A DNA stretch of 19,106 nucleotides from Citricoccus sp. WCRC_4 (GTDB taxonomy: Bacteria > Actinomycetota > Actinomycetes > Actinomycetales > Micrococcaceae): contig JAPFFX010000038.1 of assembly GCA_026645375.1 (NCBI GenBank), positions 1 to 19,106 of the forward strand. The letters run 5' to 3'. Shown one piece after another: positions 7,384 to 14,125 of the stretch. The notes beneath the pieces were generated by a model that saw only the letters and a program-made list of their open reading frames with translations, was not told the DNA's origin and did no database searches. Each line of letters starts with the position of its first letter. The first letter of the stretch is position 1. A program made the translations under genes and the position numbers.

Positions 7384-8154
7384 ATGAACCCCGCAGACCA
7401 CCACCCTGTCCACCCTGCCGACTGGCCGGACGACCGGCCGGACGGCCAGTCCGTCGCGGTACCGGCACCCGACCGCCCGGTGGCCGCGCCGCCGTCGGGG
7501 ACCGCTGCCCGCTTCGCCCCCACCGGCACCGGCCTGTACGCCGTCTTCACCGCCGTGATGGCCACCGTGCTGATCCTGTCCAACATCGGCGCCTCCAAGG
7601 GCGTGACCTTCGGACCGATCGTCACGGACGGCGGCTTCTTCCTGTTCCCGCTGGCCTACATCATCGGTGACGTCGTCTCCGAGGTGTACGGCTTCCGGGC
7701 CTCGCGGCGGGCCATCATCACGACCTTCGCCCTCTCGGTCTTCGCCGCCGGCTGCTACTGGGTGATCATCGCCCTGCCCGGCGCCGAGTGGTACGACGGC
7801 CAGGACGCCCTCGTGCGCACCCTGGCCCCCGTGCCCCTCATCGTGCTGGCCTCCCTGCTGGGCTTCCTCGTCGGCCAGCTGGCGAACTCCTGGCTCATGG
7901 TCCGGCTGAAGCGCCGGGCGGGGGAGCGGCAGCTGTTCGGGCGCATCGCCGCGTCCACGCTCGCCGGCGAGTTCCTGGACACCCTCGTGTTCTGCTCGAT
8001 CGCGGCGGGGGTCATCGGCATCACGGACGTGCCGACGTTCGTCAACTACGTGGTGGTCGGCTTCGTGTTCAAGTCGGTCGTCGAGATCGTGCTGTCCCCG
8101 GTGACCATGTGGGTCATCGGCCGGGTCAAGCGGGCCGAGCCGGCCTACGCCTGA
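7384..8154 (+). CDS. yhhQ: YhhQ-family queuosine precursor transporter (VUT family)
   Basis: A 256-aa integral membrane protein of the YhhQ/vitamin-uptake-like family; E. coli YhhQ imports the queuosine precursors preQ0/preQ1 for tRNA wobble modification. Family motifs are LSNIGASKG (65-73), FPLAYIIGDVVSEVYGF (88-104), GQLANSWLMVRLK (164-176) and STLAGEFLDT (191-200), with about six hydrophobic segments. The first roughly 45 residues form a Pro/Asp-rich hydrophilic extension not present in short homologues; a downstream start is possible, but AGAGGAA (7374-7380) supports the ATG at 7384. I see no preQ1 riboswitch in the 262-base upstream gap. The gene is convergent with the TetR gene. Transport of queuosine precursors is inferred from the family. 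Confidence 0.9.
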   Translation: MNPADHHPVHPADWPDDRPDGQSVAVPAPDRPVAAPPSGTAARFAPTGTGLYAVFTAVMATVLILSNIGASKGVTFGPIVTDGGFFLFPLAYIIGDVVSEVYGFRASRRAIITTFALSVFAAGCYWVIIALPGAEWYDGQDALVRTLAPVPLIVLASLLGFLVGQLANSWLMVRLKRRAGERQLFGRIAASTLAGEFLDTLVFCSIAAGVIGITDVPTFVNYVVVGFVFKSVVEIVLSPVTMWVIGRVKRAEPAYA

Positions 8155-8192
8155 GGCCGGACCGGGCCGGTGTGCCGAGCGGGCGGCCTCAG
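8151..8192. terminator. Convergent terminator spanning both stop codons
   Basis: CTGAGGCCG (8151-8159) pairs with CGGCCTCAG (8184-8192) around a 24-base GC-rich loop. The left arm contains the YhhQ stop codon (8152-8154) and the right arm contains the TetR stop codon (8189-8191, minus), so one inverted repeat closes both convergent genes. Confidence 0.65.
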
Positions 8193-8887
8193 CCCAGTGC
8201 CCGGCGCACCGCGTCCACGATCTCCTCGGTGTCCGCGTGCTGCCCGACCATCGTCACGACGGCGACCGGTCGCTGCGCCGGGGCCTCGGCGGCGGCCGCC
8301 GGCTCCCGGTAGCCCTGCAGCATCACGCGGATCAGCTGCCCGGCCTGCGCGGAGAACTCCTCCCGCAGGCCGTCCTGCTGCTCACGCAGCCATCGGCGCA
8401 GGTAGGAGTTGTGCAGGGCCACGCAGGCCCCGGCCAGTGCCGCCGAGAGGGGCCCGGCGTCGGCCGTGTCGCCGAGCGCTCCGGTGGCCACCAGGCGGTC
8501 GGCCAGCCAGTGGCGGAACACCGCCTCGTAGCGGTGCGAGGTCAGCAGCTCCCGGTTGCGCAGGGCCTGTGACTGGCGCAGCAACCGGTGGCGGGCCATG
8601 GTGCGGTCGGCGTCGTCCAGGTGATGGCGGAACACCAGCAGCAACCCCTCGCGCAGGGCCGAGGCGGTGTCGTGGTCGGTACCGGCCAGGAAGTCCTCGA
8701 GCCGGGAGAGCATGTCCGCGTGGTCGGCGAAGACCACGTCCTCCTTGCCGCCGAACGTCCGGAAGAAGGTGGCCCGGCTCATCCCGGCCTCGCGGGCCAG
8801 CTCGTCGGCGGTGGTACCGTCCCAGCCCTGGGCGTCCAGCAGGCGCAGCAGGGCGGTGAGGGTCTGCGGGGCAGGGCGCTGGTCCAT
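8189..8887 (-). CDS. TetR/AcrR-family transcriptional regulator
   Basis: A 232-aa one-component repressor candidate. The N-terminal helix-turn-helix is at about residues 25-48 (TTADELAREAGMSRATFFRTFGGKEDVVF region, the hallmark of the TetR DNA-binding domain). The remainder is a variable, helical ligand-binding/dimer domain with no recognisable ligand signature. It is divergent from the acyl-CoA dehydrogenase/CoA ligase operon, so an acyl-CoA or related acid is a plausible effector (inference). The ATG at 8887 lacks a Shine-Dalgarno, but TATCAT (8899-8894, minus) lies exactly 6 bases upstream, giving leaderless geometry. Autoregulation through the repeats at 8904-8930 is likely. Confidence 0.92.
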   Translation of the reverse strand: MDQRPAPQTLTALLRLLDAQGWDGTTADELAREAGMSRATFFRTFGGKEDVVFADHADMLSRLEDFLAGTDHDTASALREGLLLVFRHHLDDADRTMARHRLLRQSQALRNRELLTSHRYEAVFRHWLADRLVATGALGDTADAGPLSAALAGACVALHNSYLRRWLREQQDGLREEFSAQAGQLIRVMLQGYREPAAAAEAPAQRPVAVVTMVGQHADTEEIVDAVRRALG

Positions 8888-8903
8888 ACCGTTATGATAC
8901 CGC

Positions 8904-8938
8904 GTCTCTTGACATGAGACTGAGTGTCAGCGGATAGT
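8904..8938 (+). promoter_or_regulatory. Promoter of the acyl-CoA operon with overlapping operator-like repeats
   Basis: A perfect -35 TTGACA (8909-8914) is followed, 18 bases on, by GATAGT (8933-8938). The -35 is embedded in inverted repeats: GTCTC-N7-GAGAC (8904-8920), TGACA-N10-TGTCA (8910-8929), TGAGAC-TGA-GTGTCA (8915-8929, one mismatch) and CTGA-GTG-TCAG (8920-8930). Such clustered half-sites between a TetR gene and its divergent neighbour fit an operator that would block both promoters. Binding by this TetR protein is inferred. Confidence 0.65.
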
Positions 8939-8973
8939 GGTGGGCGTCACCCTGAACGTCTCCGGAGGCCCCC

Positions 8974-10218
8974 ATGACCACCCAGTCCGACGTGTCGGCA
9001 CCCACCGATCGCCCCCAGCTTCCCACCGCCGAGCCCGACTACGAGGTCAGCGCCCCGCTGGACACCGACGCCTACGCGGTCTTCGCCGACCTGCCGGACG
9101 GGGAACTGGCGGTCTGGCGCCGGGCCCGGGAATTCGTCACCCCGGAGGTGCTGCAGCAGATGCACCGGGCGTGGGACCTGGCGCAGTACCCGCTGGACCT
9201 GGTCCAGCGGATGGGCCGGATGGACCTGCTGCGCGACGGCGTGGCGGTGGACGGGCTGCCGGAGGTCTCCCGGGTGGCCGCGGGCCTGGCCACCATGGAG
9301 CTCTCCCGCGGGGACGGCTCCCTGGCCACGGTCGTGGCCGTGCAGGGCGGGCTGGCCATGCGGTCCATCGAACTGTGCGGCTCGGAGGAGCAGCGGCGGC
9401 GGTACCTGGCGCCCATGGCCGGCGGCGAGCTGCTCGGCTCCTTCGCGCTGACCGAGCCCACGCACGGCTCCGACGCCGTCGGCCTGGAGACCACGGCCAC
9501 GCCCACCGCCGGCGGGTGGCTGCTCAACGGCCACAAGAAGTGGATCGGCAACGGCGCCAGCGGAGGCGTCACCGTGGTGTGGGCCCGCTCCACCGAGGAC
9601 GGGAAGGTCCGCGGGTTCATCGTGCCGCAGGAGTCCGAGGGGTACCGGGCCAGCGTCATCGAGGGCAAGATCGCCCTGCGCGCCATCCACCAGGCGGACA
9701 TCACCCTCGACGGGGTGTTCGTCCCCGAGGACCACGTGATGCCGGACGCGACCTCCTTCCGCGACACCTCCCGCGTGCTGTTCTCCACTCGCGTGGGTGT
9801 GGCCTGGTCCGCCGTGGGCCAGGCCCTGGGGTGCTTCGAGGGCGCCCTGCAGTACGTGCAGCAACGCCGGCAGTTCGGCCGCCCGCTCGCCGCCTCCCAG
9901 ATCGTCCAGGAGCGCCTGGCCCGGATGCTCTCCCAGCTCACCCAGGTCCAGCTGCTGGTGCTGCGGGCCGCGCAGCTGGAGGACCGCGGCACCCTCACCG
10001 GTCCCCAGGCGTCCATGGCCAAGTACTCCGCCACCCGGGCCGCACGGTCCATCGCCCAGGACGCCCGGGACCTGCTGGGCGGCAACGGCATCCTCATCCG
10101 CCACGAGGTCGGCCGGCACTTCGCCGACATCGAGGCCCTGCACACCTACGAGGGCACCGAGACCGTCCAGGCCCTGATCATCGGCCGCGACCTGACCGGC
10201 GTCTCCGCCTTCGCCTGA
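8974..10218 (+). CDS. Acyl-CoA dehydrogenase, glutaryl-CoA dehydrogenase-like
   Basis: A 414-aa FAD enzyme that would introduce an alpha,beta double bond into an acyl-CoA. It matches the glutaryl-CoA dehydrogenase branch: FALTEPTHGSDA (157-168), WIGNG (190-194), GKIALRA (231-237), QFGRPLA (300-306), DLLGGNGI (366-373), and TYEGTET (391-397) with the catalytic base Glu393. Glutaryl-CoA itself is not certain; related members act on other acyl-CoAs. GGAGG (8964-8968) sits 5 bases before the ATG. The CoA ligase follows after 13 bases, so the pair probably activates and oxidises one carboxylic acid, under control of the divergent TetR gene. It differs clearly from the two DszC-like proteins further downstream, which lack the catalytic YEG motif. 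Confidence 0.9.
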   Translation: MTTQSDVSAPTDRPQLPTAEPDYEVSAPLDTDAYAVFADLPDGELAVWRRAREFVTPEVLQQMHRAWDLAQYPLDLVQRMGRMDLLRDGVAVDGLPEVSRVAAGLATMELSRGDGSLATVVAVQGGLAMRSIELCGSEEQRRRYLAPMAGGELLGSFALTEPTHGSDAVGLETTATPTAGGWLLNGHKKWIGNGASGGVTVVWARSTEDGKVRGFIVPQESEGYRASVIEGKIALRAIHQADITLDGVFVPEDHVMPDATSFRDTSRVLFSTRVGVAWSAVGQALGCFEGALQYVQQRRQFGRPLAASQIVQERLARMLSQLTQVQLLVLRAAQLEDRGTLTGPQASMAKYSATRAARSIAQDARDLLGGNGILIRHEVGRHFADIEALHTYEGTETVQALIIGRDLTGVSAFA

Positions 10219-10231
10219 GAGGATCACCTCC

Positions 10232-11917
10232 ATGACACAGCCCGCCATGACACAGCAGCCACCGCAGGCCCCGCGGGGCTCCCGGTCCGCCGCCCCGGCA
10301 GACGTCCACTCGGCCTCCACCGAACCCCTCACGCCCCTGGGGTTCCTGGGCCGGGCCGCCGCCGTGTTCCCGGACCGCGAGGCCGTGGTCTACGGGGCCC
10401 GCCGCTCCACGTACCGCGAGTTCGCCGCGGAGGTCCAGCAGTTGGCCCGGGCCGTGCGGGCACGGATCCGGCCGGGCGAGACGGTCACGGTGATCGCCCC
10501 GAACATCCCGGCCATGCTCATGGCCCACTTCGCCGTGCCCCTGGCCGGGGGCGTGCTCAGCCCGCTCAACCCGCGGCTGACCGCCCGGGAACTGGCCTAC
10601 ATCCTGGAGCACTCCGAGGCCAGGGTCGTGTTCGCGGACGGTGACGTCGCCGCCACGGTGCGCGACGTCGTCGGGAACCTCCCGCAGGCCCCGCTGGTGG
10701 TGGAGATCGTGGACACCGAGGCCGGGCACGCGGGCCCGGCGGGCCCCGCCGGCTCGCTCACCTACGACGACTTCCTCGCCCAGGGTCTGGCCGGCCCCGA
10801 CCTGCCCTGGTGGGTGGCGGACGAGCAGGCACCGATCACCCTGAACTACACCTCCGGCACCACCGGGCCGCCCAAGGGGGCGCTCTACACCCACCGCGGG
10901 GCGTACCTGGCGGCCGAGGGCGCGGTGTTCCACAACGGCTACACCGGGGCCACGCGCTACCTGTGGACCCTGCCGATGTTCCACTGCAACGGCTGGTGCA
11001 CCCCGTGGGCCGTCACGTCCGCGGCGGGCACCCACGTCTGCCTGCGGGCCGTGCGGCAGGACGCCATCTGGGACGCGTTCGACCACGAGGGCATCACCCA
11101 CCTGTGCGGGGCGCCGATCGTGTGCGCCATGATCCACGAGTCCGAGCGCGCCCGCCCCCTGGACCGGGAATTGCGGATGACCACCGCGGGGGCCGCACCG
11201 CCGCCGTCGGTGATCGAGGCCCTGGAGTCGCTGAACATCACCCCCGTGCACGTCTACGGGCTGACCGAGGTCTACGGCCCGTTCACCATCTGCGAGCCGC
11301 AGCCGGCGTGGGCGCAGCTGCCTGCTGCCGAGAGGGCGCGACTGATGGCGCGTCAGGGCGTGCCCATGGTGCACGCCGGGGAGGTGGCCGTCATGGACCC
11401 GGACCTGAACCGGGTGCCCGCCGACGGCGAGACCCTCGGCGAGGTGGTGCTGCGCGGCAACGGCGTGATGAAGGAGTACTTCAAGAATCCCGAGGCCACC
11501 GCGGAGGCCTTCCGGGGCGGTTGGTACCACACCGGTGACCTGGGCGTGATGTACCCGGACGGCTACATCCAGCTGATGGACCGGGCCAAGGACATCATCA
11601 TCTCCGGCGGGGAGAACATCTCCTCCATCGAGGTGGAGGGCGTGCTGCACGCCCACCCGAAGGTCTCCGACGTGGCCGTGGTGGGCGTCCAGGACGACAG
11701 GTGGGGCGAGCGCCCGGTGGCGTTCGTGGTGACCGAGGCCGGTGCGCAGGTCTCCGCCGACGAGTTGCGGGCCCACTGCAGGCAGAGCCTGGCCGGGTTC
11801 AAGGTGCCGGACCGGGTCGAGTTCGTCCAGGAGCTGCCGCGGACCGCCACCGGCAAGATCCGGAAGAACACCCTGCGGGCGCTGCAGGACGGTGACGGTT
11901 CCCCGGCGGTGGGCTGA
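10232..11917 (+). CDS. AMP-dependent acyl-CoA synthetase/ligase
   Basis: A 561-aa adenylate-forming enzyme that activates a carboxylic acid to its acyl-CoA with ATP and CoA. Core motifs in order: P-loop YTSGTTGPPKG (206-216), MFHCNGW (249-255), YGLTE (342-346), YHTGD (432-436), hinge region DRAKDIIISGGENIS (450-464) and PRTATGKIRK (536-545) with catalytic Lys542. The WTLPMFHCNGWC and CGAPIV motifs place it in the medium/long-chain or short-chain fatty-acid ligase subgroup; substrate undetermined. GAGAGGA (10217-10223) precedes the ATG by 8 bases; a second in-frame ATG at 10247 is an alternative. It sits 13 bases after the acyl-CoA dehydrogenase and is surely cotranscribed with it. Confidence 0.92.
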   Translation: MTQPAMTQQPPQAPRGSRSAAPADVHSASTEPLTPLGFLGRAAAVFPDREAVVYGARRSTYREFAAEVQQLARAVRARIRPGETVTVIAPNIPAMLMAHFAVPLAGGVLSPLNPRLTARELAYILEHSEARVVFADGDVAATVRDVVGNLPQAPLVVEIVDTEAGHAGPAGPAGSLTYDDFLAQGLAGPDLPWWVADEQAPITLNYTSGTTGPPKGALYTHRGAYLAAEGAVFHNGYTGATRYLWTLPMFHCNGWCTPWAVTSAAGTHVCLRAVRQDAIWDAFDHEGITHLCGAPIVCAMIHESERARPLDRELRMTTAGAAPPPSVIEALESLNITPVHVYGLTEVYGPFTICEPQPAWAQLPAAERARLMARQGVPMVHAGEVAVMDPDLNRVPADGETLGEVVLRGNGVMKEYFKNPEATAEAFRGGWYHTGDLGVMYPDGYIQLMDRAKDIIISGGENISSIEVEGVLHAHPKVSDVAVVGVQDDRWGERPVAFVVTEAGAQVSADELRAHCRQSLAGFKVPDRVEFVQELPRTATGKIRKNTLRALQDGDGSPAVG

Positions 11918-11956
11918 GCCTTCCCCGAGGTACGGCGGGCCGCCCACACTGGGGGC

Positions 11957-12379
11957 ATGCCCCACCCCGTGATGTACGACGACGGTGACCGCCACTTCCA
12001 GCGCGTGCGCGAGCTGGCGCTGGCCTTGCCGGAGGCACGGATGAAGGTCTCGCACGGCCGGCCGGCGTTCTACACGCAGAAGGTGTTCGCCTACTACGGC
12101 GGCTCGGTCAAGGGCCCCGCGGGCACCGGCGGTGCGGGTTACGTGGAGCACCCGAGATGCGTCATGGTGCTGCCCGAGGAGGAGGACGTGGGTTTCCTCG
12201 AGCAGGATCCCCGCGCCTTCCGGCCGGCCTACCTGGGTGCCCACGGCTGGTACGGGATCGACCTGGACGGACTGGACCCGCAGGACGATGCGGGCTGGGA
12301 CGAGGTCTCCGAGTGGCTGCAGTCCAGTTTTCGGCTGACCGCGCCGGCCCGGCTGGCCCGGGCCCTGGACGCCGGCTGA
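11957..12379 (+). CDS. MmcQ/YjbR-family protein
   Basis: A 140-aa protein of the MmcQ/YjbR family (CyaY-like fold), often labelled DNA-binding; its biological role is not established. Family features are ELALALPEARMKVSHGRPAFYT near residues 18-39 and the C-terminal DEVSEWLQSSFRLTAPARL. No signal peptide or TM. A CACACT box (11945-11950) ends 6 bases before the ATG, the same geometry as two other genes here, so it may have its own leaderless transcript in the 39-base gap after the CoA ligase, or be read through from it. A 6-bp stem (GACGCC 12368-12373 with GGCGTC 12381-12386) spans its stop codon and may act as a weak terminator. Confidence 0.82.
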   Translation: MPHPVMYDDGDRHFQRVRELALALPEARMKVSHGRPAFYTQKVFAYYGGSVKGPAGTGGAGYVEHPRCVMVLPEEEDVGFLEQDPRAFRPAYLGAHGWYGIDLDGLDPQDDAGWDEVSEWLQSSFRLTAPARLARALDAG

Positions 12380-12464
12380 CGGCGTCACCGGGCGTCATCT
12401 ACGAGGCGCGCGAGCGGGACGGGCAGGCTATGTGACCTGCGGTGGCGAAACATGACCCCGGCGG
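12380..12464. other. Intergenic, first part of the 333-base gap
   Basis: Apart from the weak hairpin over the MmcQ-like stop codon, I see no gene or strong signal here. The rest of the gap up to 12712 holds the promoter, riboswitch and leader described separately. Confidence 0.6.
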
Positions 12465-12493
12465 TTGGCCCGGCGCCGGCCGCGGCCTACGGT
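12465..12493 (+). promoter_or_regulatory. Promoter of the riboswitch-1 transcription unit
   Basis: TTGGCC (12465-12470) and TACGGT (12488-12493) are separated by exactly 17 bases, matching the actinobacterial TTGNNN/TANNNT sigma-A pattern. The predicted start, about 7 bases further on (around 12500), coincides with the first base of the aptamer P1 stem at 12501. The second riboswitch has the same arrangement. Confidence 0.75.
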
Positions 12494-12500
12494 GGCTGCA

Positions 12501-12613
12501 GAATCACGAGATCCGGTGCCAAGCCCTGGCTGGCCGGACGGCAACCCTCTCTCCGTAGTGGGGTGCTCCAGGTGATGATTCGGCCCGTACGCGACCGCTG
12601 CGGGCAAGTACGG
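12501..12613 (+). promoter_or_regulatory. SAM-IV-type riboswitch 1
   Basis: S-adenosylmethionine-sensing aptamer. P1 is GAATCA (12501-12506) with TGATTC (12576-12581); P2 TCCGG (12512-12516) with CCGGA (12534-12538); conserved core GGCAACCCT and GTGGGGTGCTCC; pseudoknot 1 CCTGG (12525-12529) with CCAGG (12568-12572). Two features separate SAM-IV from SAM-I: a stem 3' of P1, GCCCG (12583-12587) with CGGGC (12601-12605), and a second pseudoknot CCGTA (12553-12557) with TACGG (12609-12613). A SAM-I/IV variant remains possible. It lies in the 5' leader of the two DszC-like genes and should turn them off when SAM, hence sulfur, is plentiful. Confidence 0.9.
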
Positions 12614-12659
12614 CACCACCTCGGAGGACACCACGCGCGGCCGCGGGCCGGGTGCCTCC
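12612..12659 (+). other. Candidate expression platform of riboswitch 1
   Basis: GGAGG-A-CACC (12623-12632) can pair with GGTGCCTCC (12651-12659), 9 pairs with one bulged A, around a GC-rich loop containing CGCGGCCGCG, followed by CCC. Alternatively GGCACC (12612-12617), which overlaps the pseudoknot-2 strand, can pair with GGTGCC (12651-12656). These are mutually exclusive, as expected of a switch. No U-tract is present, so termination versus translation control is undecided. Confidence 0.4.
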
Positions 12660-12712
12660 CCCGCGCGGCTCGCACGGGCCCCGGGTGCCACGGATGACCG
12701 AAAGGCTCCATC

Positions 12713-14125
12713 GTGACCCACACCGCCACCCCGGAGAACACCCCCGTCCCCGGTGACGCCGCACGGACCGGACTTCCCCGCTTCGAGGAGCTGAGGGCTG
12801 CCACTGCCGGTGCTCCGCCCACGGACGTCCAGCTCAGCGAGCACTTCGCCCCCGTCTTCCGGATCATCGCCGAGGGGGCCCACCAGCGCGAACAGGACCA
12901 CGAACTGGCCTTCGCCGCGATCGAGCACCTGCGCGGCTCGGGATTCACCCGGGTCCGCCTCGCCCGCGAGTTCGGGGGGATCGGGGCGAGCCTTCCCCAG
13001 CTCGCCGGCCTGCTGGTGGACCTGGCCGCCGCGGACTCGAACCTGCCCCAGGCCCTGCACGGGCACTTCATGTTCACCGAACAGCACCAGAATGAGTCCC
13101 AGGGAGCCGTCTCGGCGTGGTGGCTCGCCGAGGTGGCCGCGGGGAAGATCTTCGGCAACGCCCTCGTCGAGTTGCCGCCGTCCGCGGGCAGGCGCCCCGT
13201 GCGCTGGACCGACGCGGACCCGGACACCGCCCAGGCGGCTGCCGCGGTCGGGGAGACCGAGATCGCGGAGATCACGGGGGACAAGTTCTACTCCACCGGC
13301 GCGATCTTCGCCGACTACCTGCTGGTGACGGCCACCCGGCCCGGCCGCGAGGACGAGGGCCCGATCTTCGCCATCGTGGACGCCAGGGACCGGGGCGTGG
13401 CGCGGACCGATGACTGGAACGGCTTCGGGCAGCGACTCACCGCCTCCGGCACCACCACCTTCGACGACGTCCCCGTGCGTGCGCACCGGACCCAGGAGTT
13501 CAACGTCCCCACCGGCGTACTGGCCTATTCGGTGCTGTGGGTCGTGCTGGCCGCCACGCAGGCCGGCATCGGTGCGGCGGCGCTGTCCTCGATCACGGAC
13601 TTCGTGCGCGCCCGCCGGCGCACCTACGACCACGCCACCGCCGAGACCCCCGCCGAGGACCCGCTGGTCCACCAGGTGATCGGCTCCGTCTCCGCCAAGG
13701 TCTCCGCCGCCCGGCACATCGTGACCGGCGCCGCCGCCGTCGTCGAGGACTCCTACCGGAGGGTGCGCGGTCACCTCGACTTGGAGGACCCGGTGGTGCT
13801 GGACGCCCACACCCGCGCCAACATCGCCCTGTCCGAGGCCACCCTGGTCGTCTCCGAGGTGATCCTGGAGGCCACCAACCAGATCTTCGAGTCCGGTGGC
13901 GCCTCCGCCACGGACGCCTCGAGGCAACTGCACCGGCACTGGCTGAACGCCCGCACCATCGCCAGCCACACACCGCTGGTCTACCGCGCCCAGGCGGTGG
14001 GGAACTACCGGCTCAACGGCACCGTCCCGCCGTTCCACTCCACCGCCCGCAACTCCGACCCGCAGGCCGACGCCACGACCGCCGGCGCGGGAGCGACCAC
14101 CGCACCCACCACCGAAGGAGCATGA
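12713..14125 (+). CDS. DszC/SfnB-like FMNH2-dependent monooxygenase (acyl-CoA dehydrogenase fold)
   Basis: A 470-aa cytosolic flavoenzyme of the DszC/SfnB type: acyl-CoA-dehydrogenase fold turned into an oxygenase that acts on organosulfur (or related) compounds with reduced flavin. Shared marks are REFGGIGAS (85-93), AAADSNLPQALHGHF (105-119), STGAIFADYL (194-203), TDDWNGFGQRLTASGTT (232-248), FESGGASATD (392-401) and NARTIASHTPLVYRA (412-426). There is no catalytic YEG Glu of dehydrogenases. Relative to its neighbour it has an insertion around 155-185 and an Ala/Thr-rich tail after 445. The GTG start at 12713 follows GAAAGG at 7-base spacing. First gene after riboswitch 1; overlaps the next gene. 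Sulfur-source use is inferred from the riboswitch and family; substrate unknown. Confidence 0.88.
   Translation: MTHTATPENTPVPGDAARTGLPRFEELRAATAGAPPTDVQLSEHFAPVFRIIAEGAHQREQDHELAFAAIEHLRGSGFTRVRLAREFGGIGASLPQLAGLLVDLAAADSNLPQALHGHFMFTEQHQNESQGAVSAWWLAEVAAGKIFGNALVELPPSAGRRPVRWTDADPDTAQAAAAVGETEIAEITGDKFYSTGAIFADYLLVTATRPGREDEGPIFAIVDARDRGVARTDDWNGFGQRLTASGTTTFDDVPVRAHRTQEFNVPTGVLAYSVLWVVLAATQAGIGAAALSSITDFVRARRRTYDHATAETPAEDPLVHQVIGSVSAKVSAARHIVTGAAAVVEDSYRRVRGHLDLEDPVVLDAHTRANIALSEATLVVSEVILEATNQIFESGGASATDASRQLHRHWLNARTIASHTPLVYRAQAVGNYRLNGTVPPFHSTARNSDPQADATTAGAGATTAPTTEGA

Noticed and set aside
10178..12388. 736-codon open frame on the minus strand opposite the CoA ligase and MmcQ-like gene
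   Set aside because: Its translation is Gly/His/Val/Arg-rich with no domain, the typical shadow of a high-GC coding strand. The plus-strand genes have full catalytic motifs.
12452..12697. Small plus-strand frame running through riboswitch 1
   Set aside because: It reads through the conserved aptamer; the shared sequence with riboswitch 2 is explained by RNA structure, not a protein. The same holds for frames at 15546-15890.
13537..14124. Longer in-frame extension of the second DszC-like gene
   Set aside because: The added region overlaps the first DszC-like gene in another frame and is Arg/Pro-rich noise; GAAGGAG just before 14122/14125 marks the true start.
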